From Gammaproteobacteria bacterium (lineage in GTDB: Bacteria > Pseudomonadota > Gammaproteobacteria > Chromatiales > Sedimenticolaceae): 10,568 nt of DNA. Position numbers and translations under genes: made by a program. Below, piece by piece: positions 4,922 through 10,568 of this stretch; positions within the stretch are counted from its first letter, which is position 1, and each line of letters begins with the position of its first letter. Location: the NCBI GenBank assembly GCA_020445165.1, contig JAGRHE010000087.1, positions 1 to 10,568 of the forward strand, in the 5' to 3' direction. The notes beneath the pieces are model-generated. The model was not told the DNA's origin. It ran no database searches and saw only the letters and a program-made list of their open reading frames with translations.

Positions 4922-6913
4922 TTGAGCATCAAGCCACACGCATTCGTCGCCATGCCATTCGGCACCAAGCCCGGGCCGAATGGGGAGCCGGTTGACTTCA
5001 ATCGTGTCTACCAGGAGTTGATCAAGCCGGCACTCGAAGCCGCCGGCCTGATGGCGTTCCGTGCCGACGAGGAACTGCGTGCCGGCGATATCCGGGTCGA
5101 CATGTTCCAGGAGTTGCTGATCGCCGACCTGGTCGTGGTCGACCTGACCATCGACAACCCGAATGTCTGGTACGAGTTGGGCGTGCGCCATGCACTGCGC
5201 GCGCGCGGGGTGGTCCTGGTATCAGGTGGTGGCGCGAGCAAGGCATTCGACGTCTATACCGACCGCAAGGTCAGCTATCGACTGCGTGATGGTGGCCCTG
5301 ATCCGACGACAAGCGAGGAGGATATCCGCCTGCTCGCAGACATGATCAGCAAAACCATGGAATCCTGGCATGGGCGCAAGATCAGCCCGGTGTATGCACT
5401 GATTCCGAGTCTTACCGAGCCCGATTGGCGCAGCCTGCGCGTCGGCGGCCTGCGCGAGTTCTGGGATGCCTATGACCAGTGGGAGCAACGCCTGGTGCAT
5501 GCCCGGCGCCGTGGGCGGGTCGGCGACATGCTTGTGCTCGCCGACGAGGCGCCAGTGGCTGCTTTTCGAGCACTGGCCTGGATCCGTGCCGGCAGAGCCC
5601 TGCGCCGCCTCGGACATTACCGTTTCGCGCTGGAGCAGTTGGAGAAAGGGCTTGCGATCGAACCGCAGAATGTCGAAGGCATGCGCGAAAAAGGCATCTG
5701 TATACAGCGCCTGGCCGCACGCGGTGAGCGTGGTTTCGATATCGAGATGGCACGCAGTCACTATCACGCGATACTGCAGCAGGACGATGACGATGCGGAG
5801 ACCTGGGCCTTGCTGGGTCGGGTTGAAAAGGATGCGTGGGTCAGCAGCTGGGACCTGCCCGGTGCCGATGCGAGCAAACGCGTGGAGGACGCGCAATTCG
5901 AGGTTGCCCGTCTGCGCGAAGCGATCCGCTGTTACGAGAAGGCATTCCGCAGCGATCCGAAGCACTACTACTCGGGCATCAATGCACTGACGCTGATGCA
6001 CTTGTACCGGCATCTGACCGATGATGATTCGTACAATGATCGCCTGCCGACCTTTGCCGGTGCCGTGCGTTTTGCTGCCGAATGCGAGAACGATCCGGAG
6101 GGGTTGTTCTGGGCGCGTGCCTCGATGGGTGACCTCGAGGTTCTGGCTGGATCGGTCGACACTGCCCGCCGGGCTTACCAGGATGCGGTTGCGATAAACC
6201 GTGACAACTGGTTCGCGCTCGATTCCTGCCGTGATCAGTTGCGCCTGTTGCGCGACCTGGGATTTGCCGTGGAGCGTACGGATGCGGGTCTGGCCGTACT
6301 CGAACGTGCAATCGCCCGCTTGCCGATCCCGGGCCGCGAATGGGAGCCCCGACGTGTCCTGCTGTTCAGCGGTCACATGGTGGATGCCGCCGATCGCGAG
6401 CAGGAACGCTTTCCTGAGCGCCATGTCGAACGCGCGGCGCAGCAGATTGCGCAGCGGCTCGACGAGTTGGGTGCCGGTCCGGAAGATCTTGCATTGACAC
6501 AGGGCGCATGTGGAGGCGATCTGTTGTTTGCCGAGGCCTGCGTGGCGCGCAAGGTACGTATGACCTGGTTGCAGCCGTTCAATGAACCTGACTTCATACT
6601 GCGGTCGGTGGTGCGTTGCGGCGAGCACTGGAGGCAGCGTTACCTCGATGTGCGTGCCGCGCTCGACAATCCGATCATGTCAGCTCCGCAGGAACTCGGA
6701 CCTGCGCCTGCGCATGCAGGCAAAGGCTACGCCTACGAGCGGTGTAATCTGTGGCTGCTGTATACCGCGCTCGCCTGGGGTGTCGACAAGGTGCACTTCG
6801 TCTGTCTCTGGAACGGCGGTGGTGGCGACGGGCCGGGAGGTACGGCACATATGTACGACGAGGTGGCCAAGCGTACCGGGCAGGTGCACTGGATCGATAC
6901 GCGCGCACTTTGA
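4922..6913 (+). CDS. NDT-like, TPR-like and SLOG-like three-part protein
   Basis: 663 residues from TTG 4922, chosen because AGGGAG (4908-4913) stands 8 bases before it, and because sequence upstream in this frame looks non-coding. Residues 5-150 resemble nucleoside 2-deoxyribosyltransferase-like domains: HAFVAMPFG (6-14), ADLVVVDLT (68-76) and NPNVWYELG (79-87), with Glu85 at the catalytic position of that fold. Residues 200-470 are helical TPR-like repeats, similar to bacterial proteins annotated as TRAFs-binding (DUF4071). Residues 476-660 form a Rossmann/SLOG-like domain: RVLLFSGHMVD (478-488), a glycine-rich GACGGDLLFAEA (528-539) and a late CLWNGGGGDGPGG (628-640). SLOG domains in ThsA and related proteins bind nucleotide-derived signals. 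Sensing a nucleotide and controlling the patatin encoded next is therefore a reasonable inference, not shown. No signal peptide; probably cytoplasmic. Confidence 0.82.
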   Translation: MSIKPHAFVAMPFGTKPGPNGEPVDFNRVYQELIKPALEAAGLMAFRADEELRAGDIRVDMFQELLIADLVVVDLTIDNPNVWYELGVRHALRARGVVLVSGGGASKAFDVYTDRKVSYRLRDGGPDPTTSEEDIRLLADMISKTMESWHGRKISPVYALIPSLTEPDWRSLRVGGLREFWDAYDQWEQRLVHARRRGRVGDMLVLADEAPVAAFRALAWIRAGRALRRLGHYRFALEQLEKGLAIEPQNVEGMREKGICIQRLAARGERGFDIEMARSHYHAILQQDDDDAETWALLGRVEKDAWVSSWDLPGADASKRVEDAQFEVARLREAIRCYEKAFRSDPKHYYSGINALTLMHLYRHLTDDDSYNDRLPTFAGAVRFAAECENDPEGLFWARASMGDLEVLAGSVDTARRAYQDAVAINRDNWFALDSCRDQLRLLRDLGFAVERTDAGLAVLERAIARLPIPGREWEPRRVLLFSGHMVDAADREQERFPERHVERAAQQIAQRLDELGAGPEDLALTQGACGGDLLFAEACVARKVRMTWLQPFNEPDFILRSVVRCGEHWRQRYLDVRAALDNPIMSAPQELGPAPAHAGKGYAYERCNLWLLYTALAWGVDKVHFVCLWNGGGGDGPGGTAHMYDEVAKRTGQVHWIDTRAL

Positions 6914-6949
6914 CCAATAAAGAATCGAACCATCGGGGAGGGGAATGTG

Positions 6950-8140
6950 ATGCAAAAGAATCTGCGCCAGCGGATCGAGGCGGATGGACCCAAGAAGATT
7001 CTGGCCTGTGACGGCGGCGGAATACTCGGACTGATGACCGTCGAGATCCTGGCTGCGATCGAGGCACAACTGCGCGAGCAGACCGGCGACCCCAGCCTGG
7101 TGCTGGCCGACTGGTTCGACTTCACCTGCGGCACGAGCACCGGTGCGATCATCGCGGCCTGCATCGCGTGCGGTATGTCGATCGACGAGATCCGCAAGTT
7201 CTACGTCGACAGTGGTCAGCAGATGTTCGACAAGGCATCGCTGCTCAAGCGCCTGCGCTACAGCTACAACGACGAGCCACTGGCGAAGAAGCTACAGGAG
7301 GAACTCGACAAGGCACTCGGTTACCCGGCGCCGTCCGGCCGGCGTAAACCGAAGGCAACGCTGGGTGACGAGAAGCTACGTACCCTGTTGATGATGGTGA
7401 TGCGCAATCACACCACCGACTCGCCCTGGCCGATCAGCAACAACCCCTATGCCAAGTACAACCAGCCGGATCGCGCTGATTGCAACCTGCGCCTGCCTTT
7501 GTGGCAGCTGGTGCGGGCGAGCACGGCTGCACCGACCTTTTTCCCGCCCGAGGTGGTCACTTTGGGCGAAGGCTCGGACAATCCGTACAGCTTCATCTTC
7601 GTCGATGGTGGTGTGACCACCTACAACAACCCGGCCTACCTGGCCTACCAGATGGCGACCGCAGCTCCCTACGGTATCAACTGGGAGACGGGCGCGGACA
7701 AGATGCTGGTCGTCTCCGTAGGCACCGGGCGCAGCCCGAACGACCGGCCGAGCCTGAGCGAGGGTGACCTGTGGCTGCTGGATCATGCCAAGAACATCCC
7801 CTCGGCATTGATGAATGCCGCGGCCGATGGTTGGGACATGAGTTGTCGCATCACCGGCGAATGTCGCTTCGGTGATGTGATCGATCGCGAGATCGGCGAT
7901 CTGGCGGTGAAGAAATCGCAATGGGGCAAAGACGATCGGCGGCACTTCGCCTACGTGCGTTACAACCCCGATGTGACCGCGACCGGCCTGCGCAAACTCG
8001 GTCTCGGCAAGGTCAGCGCCGATGCCATGCGCGAGATGGACAGCGTCGACAACATACCCGACATCCAGCGCGTCGGTACGGCGTATGCGGACAAGCATGT
8101 TGCAGTGGGCCGGCACTTCGCCGGATTCATTGCGAAATAG
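6950..8140 (+). CDS. Patatin-like phospholipase (CapV-like effector candidate)
   Basis: 396 residues. All catalytic elements of the patatin family are present: oxyanion loop CDGGGILGL (20-28), nucleophile elbow GTSTG (61-65, Ser63) and the Asp of VDGG (Asp219). An ASTAAPTFFPP segment (190-200) and a VSVGTG segment (256-260) are also typical. The enzyme should release fatty acids from membrane phospholipids. Relatives such as CapV are CBASS effectors that damage the inner membrane when activated. ATG 6950 is preferred over GTG 6947 because GGAGGGG (6937-6943) gives 6 rather than 3 bases of spacing. Only 36 bases separate it from the SLOG gene and no terminator lies between, so the two are very likely cotranscribed. 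Its patatin domain differs clearly from the one at 489-1901. Confidence 0.9.
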   Translation: MQKNLRQRIEADGPKKILACDGGGILGLMTVEILAAIEAQLREQTGDPSLVLADWFDFTCGTSTGAIIAACIACGMSIDEIRKFYVDSGQQMFDKASLLKRLRYSYNDEPLAKKLQEELDKALGYPAPSGRRKPKATLGDEKLRTLLMMVMRNHTTDSPWPISNNPYAKYNQPDRADCNLRLPLWQLVRASTAAPTFFPPEVVTLGEGSDNPYSFIFVDGGVTTYNNPAYLAYQMATAAPYGINWETGADKMLVVSVGTGRSPNDRPSLSEGDLWLLDHAKNIPSALMNAAADGWDMSCRITGECRFGDVIDREIGDLAVKKSQWGKDDRRHFAYVRYNPDVTATGLRKLGLGKVSADAMREMDSVDNIPDIQRVGTAYADKHVAVGRHFAGFIAK

Positions 8141-8170
8141 CGCCCGCGGGTATTACCGGCCTGGTGCGGT

Positions 8171-8176
8171 TAGAAT
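8171..8176 (+). promoter_or_regulatory. Possible -10 box for the kbp-like gene
   Basis: TAGAAT matches the sigma-70 -10 consensus at 5 of 6 positions, 62 bases before the ATG at 8238. No good -35 box is found at the expected distance. It supports separate transcription of the kbp-like gene from the patatin operon. Confidence 0.35.
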
Positions 8177-8237
8177 CCGGTTCGGGGCGCCGGGCGCGTA
8201 CCCGCTGAAAACAACTCACAAGCAGAGGAGCACACCC

Positions 8238-8675
8238 ATGGGCCTGTTCGATTTCGCCAAGGACCTTGGCAAGAAACTGTTCGGTGGTGACGATGATCCC
8301 GCCGAGAAGATCAAAGACAGTATCGTTGCCGCCAACCCCGGTATCGAAGATCTCGACGTCAAGTACGAAGATGGCGTCGTACACCTGGGCGGCAAGGCGG
8401 CTACCGCCGAGGCATTGGAAAAGACCGTGTTGATAGCCGGCAACGTACAGGGTGTCAGCGAGGTCAAGATCGACGCCGTCGATGCGCCGGCACCGGCGCC
8501 CGAAGTCGAGTACTACACGATCGTGTCCGGCGATTCGCTGTCCAAGATCGCCAAGAAGTACTACGGCAACGCGATGGACTACCCCAAGCTGTTCGAGGCC
8601 AACCGCGAAGTGATCAAGGATCCGGACCTGATCTATCCCGGGCAGAAGATCCGCGTTCCGCCCAAGACCTGGTAA
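8238..8675 (+). CDS. kbp: Kbp/YgaU-like BON and LysM domain protein
   Basis: 145 residues, close to the 149 of E. coli Kbp (YgaU), and colinear with it. It starts MGLFDFAKDLGKKLF, as E. coli Kbp starts MGLFNFVKDAGEKLW. Residues 22-82 form a BON domain and residues 93-141 a LysM domain (YTIVSGDSLSKIAKKYYGN, then LIYPGQKIRVP at the end). E. coli Kbp is a soluble potassium-binding protein that folds on K+ binding and helps under high K+; there is no signal peptide here either. AGAGGAG (8224-8230) is a strong ribosome binding site 7 bases before the ATG. The frame continues upstream to 8022 but overlaps the patatin gene, and the ribosome binding site settles the start. This looks like core genome and marks the right edge of the accessory block. 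Confidence 0.93.
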   Translation: MGLFDFAKDLGKKLFGGDDDPAEKIKDSIVAANPGIEDLDVKYEDGVVHLGGKAATAEALEKTVLIAGNVQGVSEVKIDAVDAPAPAPEVEYYTIVSGDSLSKIAKKYYGNAMDYPKLFEANREVIKDPDLIYPGQKIRVPPKTW

Positions 8676-8685
8676 GTGCTCTGCC

Positions 8686-8716
8686 GCGCCGTGTCGTCAA
8701 GCAGGCGACGCGGCGC
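8686..8716. terminator. Hairpin between convergent kbp-like and Cys-rich genes
   Basis: GCGCCGTGTCG (8686-8696) pairs with CGACGCGGCGC (8706-8716) through 11 pairs, one of them T-G, around a 9-base loop. It begins 10 bases after the kbp-like stop, and the stop codon of the minus-strand gene (8699-8697) lies in its loop. Neither side has a clear T run, so it may act as a weak bidirectional terminator or barrier. Confidence 0.45.
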
Positions 8717-8903
8717 CTTCCTCATCGGGTGTGTACTCGCGCATACCCTCCAGCCAGTAAGGTTCCGCCTCACACGAGCAGCAGTCACAGGAAACCTCGA
8801 CCCCGTTGTGCATGCTGCAGCTTGCGCCGCCATTGCGTTCCGCCGGCGTCTGGCACCGTTTGTCGCGTCCTTGCGGACCAGACGCGTCGGCCACGATCGT
8901 CAC
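8697..8903 (-). CDS. Small cysteine-rich protein, translationally coupled
   Basis: 68 residues from GTG 8903. The protein has six cysteines (17, 29, 39, 41, 42, 44), four of them clustered as CDCCSC, followed by a tail with PYWLEGMREYTPDEE. I do not recognise the family. The cluster suggests metal binding or disulfides, but no known zinc-finger spacing fits. Its GTG overlaps the TGA of the upstream lipoprotein gene as GTGA, the usual form of translational coupling and the main argument that it is real. No separate Shine-Dalgarno is obvious. There is no signal peptide. Confidence 0.55.
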   Translation of the reverse strand: MTIVADASGPQGRDKRCQTPAERNGGASCSMHNGVEVSCDCCSCEAEPYWLEGMREYTPDEEGAASPA

Positions 8904-9424
8904 AGAAATGTGCGCGCACCGACCATGCGCTCTCGCCAGTAGGGGTTGTCGAGCGAAGCGCGACTGACGCGCTTGCCGCTCGATGGTGCGTGGATGAAGC
9001 GGCCGCCACCTTCGTACACACCGACATGGCTGGTCTTGCTGCCGTCGATGGCGAAGAACACCAGGTCACCCGGTACCAGGTGCCGGCGCCGTGGCGTTCG
9101 TGAGTGTCGCCATTGTTCGTCCGCTGTTCGCGGCACGTCGATACCGACCGCGCGATGCACGTACTGAACCAATCCGCTGCAATCGAAGCCGCGGCGGCCG
9201 TTGCCGCCGTACTGATACGGTGTGCCAATCTGGCGAGCCGTTACCCTTATCAGGTTGGCTCGTTGTGCTGAAACCGGCGCGCTGGCTTGTGCCAAATAGC
9301 TGCCGCCAACCGGCGCAGGAATGGTCGAGCGCGATAAGCAACCGCCAAGCATCACGCATGCGGCGAGCGAAAGCATGGCGGACCGGGAAAATGGAATTCG
9401 GCGTCGAAGCGCGTTGCCTTGCAT
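8900..9424 (-). CDS. NlpC/P60-family lipoprotein peptidoglycan hydrolase (Spr/MepS-like)
   Basis: 174 residues. A basic N-terminus (RRR, 7-9) and a hydrophobic stretch lead to lipobox LGGC with Cys29, so it is a lipoprotein; Ser at +3 (Leu30, Ser31) fits outer-membrane sorting. The NlpC/P60 domain spans about 57-174, with catalytic Cys82 in FDCSGLVQYV, His133 in SHVGVYEG and His145 in FIHAP. Members such as Spr (MepS) cut murein cross-links or stem peptides and allow cell-wall growth. Length and layout match the family. ATG 9424 has no good ribosome binding site nearby. An alternative start at ATG 9376 would leave a very short n-region. The GTGA overlap with the small Cys-rich gene shows at least a two-gene unit. 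Confidence 0.9.
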   Translation of the reverse strand: MQGNALRRRIPFSRSAMLSLAACVMLGGCLSRSTIPAPVGGSYLAQASAPVSAQRANLIRVTARQIGTPYQYGGNGRRGFDCSGLVQYVHRAVGIDVPRTADEQWRHSRTPRRRHLVPGDLVFFAIDGSKTSHVGVYEGGGRFIHAPSSGKRVSRASLDNPYWRERMVGARTFL

Positions 9425-9777
9425 GGTATCCGGATGACAGTCTGACCCTTGAGAGCATAGTCGGCATTTCTGCCACCCGCTTGAACAGGCAGACGATGTG
9501 ACCCGCAGCCAGCCTCACGGCGGGCGTTGGTCGATTTACTTGCGGATCCCTTCGATCCCCAGCGACGAATACATTTCCTGTGATCCCGGCCCCGGATTTT
9601 TCCTGATGCCGGAGTCGGTCAGTGCAAGCTTTGTCCTGCCTTCGCATCCACGACGACAGCCAAACCGGGGATCCGGTACGGCACACACCCGTACCTGCGG
9701 TTGTCGTTGTCGAGCCCTTTGTCTGGACAAGCCATTGCCGGTCGGGCTGTTTGTCCATTGCACGTCAGTCCGGCTCC
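9425..9777. other. Non-coding stretch between the MFS and NlpC genes
   Basis: About 353 bases with no convincing gene on either strand; open frames are short and do not resemble known proteins. Two small dyads are visible: GGTACGG/CCGTACC (9675-9681 and 9689-9695) and GGACAA/TTGTCC around 9725-9756, close behind the MFS stop codon. Neither has a T run. The second could mark the end of the MFS transcript. The promoter of the NlpC gene should lie here but is not clear. Confidence 0.5.
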
Positions 9778-10568
9778 CTAGGTCGAAGTCGTCGATTCCG
9801 GAGCATGCCGCAACAGCAGGCTCAGGATCGTGAGTGCCACGCCGAGCAACAGCAGCAGGGCGATGAAGGCATGCCAGCCCCAACCCAGGTAAAGAAAACC
9901 GGGCAGATAAGAGCCCAGTGCGCCACCCGTGTAGTAGGCGGAAACGTAGAGACCGTTGACCAGGCCCTTGCGTTCACTTTCCAGGTGGTTGAGGAAGGCC
10001 GACAACACGCTGTGCAGGGTGAACATCCCGGCCGCGAACAGCAGCATCGAGAAATACGCGAGGTGATTGCCGGGCAGTGCGAATGCTGCCGTGCCGGCCA
10101 GATAGACCAGGCTGCCGATCACCAGGGTGCGACGCTCGCCGCCCAGGCGCTTTACCAGCCGCAGTGACGCGAGCGAAATGACGATGCCGACCAGGTAGCC
10201 GGTGTACACGAAGCCGATCTGGCTCTGCGAGATCTGCGGATCGTTGTCGCGCATGTGAAACGGCAGAAAGTTGAGCATCGCGGCGAATATGAAGAACAGC
10301 AGAAAGGCACTGGCCAGGCCCTCGGCATAGACCGGTCTCTGCGCGAGGGTACGGATCTCGGCCAGTTTCACCTTGCCCAGGCGCAGGCGCGGGTCCCGGT
10401 CCAGCCGGGTGGTGAGCAGGGTCGCGAGCATGGCGGCGACGGCCCAGAACAGGAATGCTGCCTGCCAGTCGAACAGGTCGGTCAGGATCGCGCTGAGCAC
10501 CCGGCCGCTGTACCCGCCGGCGATGGTCGCGGCAATGTATACGGTGATGTTGCGCCGCGTCTTCTGCT
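9778..10568 (-). CDS. MFS transporter, C-terminal part (YnfM-like)
   Basis: Partial: the reading frame is open to the window edge, so the N-terminus lies beyond 10568. The 262 visible residues carry about eight hydrophobic spans. The stretch YIAATIAGGYSGRVLSAILT (near the start of the visible part) is the TM5-type motif of drug-exporter-like major facilitator proteins and resembles E. coli YnfM. A charged cytoplasmic loop (LDRDPRLRLGKVKLAEIR) separates the two six-helix halves. RLVKRLGGERR is the second-half counterpart of the conserved MFS loop. The substrate cannot be inferred. The stop is TAG at 9780-9778. Confidence 0.88.
   Translation of the reverse strand, partial: QKTRRNITVYIAATIAGGYSGRVLSAILTDLFDWQAAFLFWAVAAMLATLLTTRLDRDPRLRLGKVKLAEIRTLAQRPVYAEGLASAFLLFFIFAAMLNFLPFHMRDNDPQISQSQIGFVYTGYLVGIVISLASLRLVKRLGGERRTLVIGSLVYLAGTAAFALPGNHLAYFSMLLFAAGMFTLHSVLSAFLNHLESERKGLVNGLYVSAYYTGGALGSYLPGFLYLGWGWHAFIALLLLLGVALTILSLLLRHAPESTTST

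Noticed and set aside
4829..5191. N-terminal extension of the exported protein
   Set aside because: It overlaps the NDT-like domain on the opposite strand and would place a signal peptide in mid-protein.
5222..6628. 468-codon minus-strand open frame
   Set aside because: It is antisense to the TPR and SLOG parts of the 4922 gene and shows no recognisable motif.
489..8140. A standard CBASS or Thoeris operon
   Set aside because: No CD-NTase, Cap2/Cap3 or canonical ThsA/ThsB pair is encoded; only single domains are shared with those systems.
1..10568. CRISPR array, transposon or integron
   Set aside because: No regularly spaced repeats, transposase, integrase or attC-like sites were seen on either strand.

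Overview
The window reads as a GC-rich gammaproteobacterial chromosome segment. The evidence is an E. coli-like tRNA-Arg(ACG), a Kbp/YgaU (BON+LysM) homologue, an Spr/NlpC-type lipoprotein hydrolase and a YnfM-like MFS exporter. The exact genus cannot be read from the sequence; something near the Chromatiales would fit, but that is a guess.

Left end (1-488): no credible protein gene. It holds an intrinsic terminator, a consensus-like promoter, tRNA-Arg(ACG) with encoded CCA, and a second terminator. After these comes a repeat copy of the last 20 bases of the tRNA region with its own terminator. An inverted copy of the tRNA T-arm lies between the two. The layout resembles the tRNA-tail repeats of the E. 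coli tyrT/rtT locus.

Middle (489-8140): an accessory block of five genes built from immunity- and conflict-type domains. (1) A minus-strand patatin-like phospholipase fused to a TIR domain. (2) A divergent plus-strand TIR protein with one membrane span, a Pro-rich linker, a helical repeat region and a 12-cysteine tail. (3) A minus-strand exported protein of unknown function. (4) Divergent from it, a plus-strand protein with a nucleoside-deoxyribosyltransferase-like N-terminus, a TPR-like centre and a SLOG/Rossmann-like C-terminus, starting at TTG. (5) 36 bases downstream, a stand-alone patatin-like phospholipase with a strong ribosome binding site. TIR enzymes that make nucleotide signals, SLOG domains that bind them and patatins that attack membranes are known parts of Thoeris and CBASS. 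Here they occur together with no CD-NTase and no canonical ThsA visible. The block, and especially the pair 4922-8140, is the best candidate for an undescribed system.

Right end (8141-10568): ordinary genes. These are kbp-like on plus, then on minus a partial MFS transporter, an Spr/NlpC-type lipoprotein and a small Cys-rich protein whose GTG start overlaps the hydrolase stop codon. A 353-base stretch between the MFS gene and the hydrolase gene (9425-9777) shows no convincing gene. No integrase, transposase or CRISPR array is visible.
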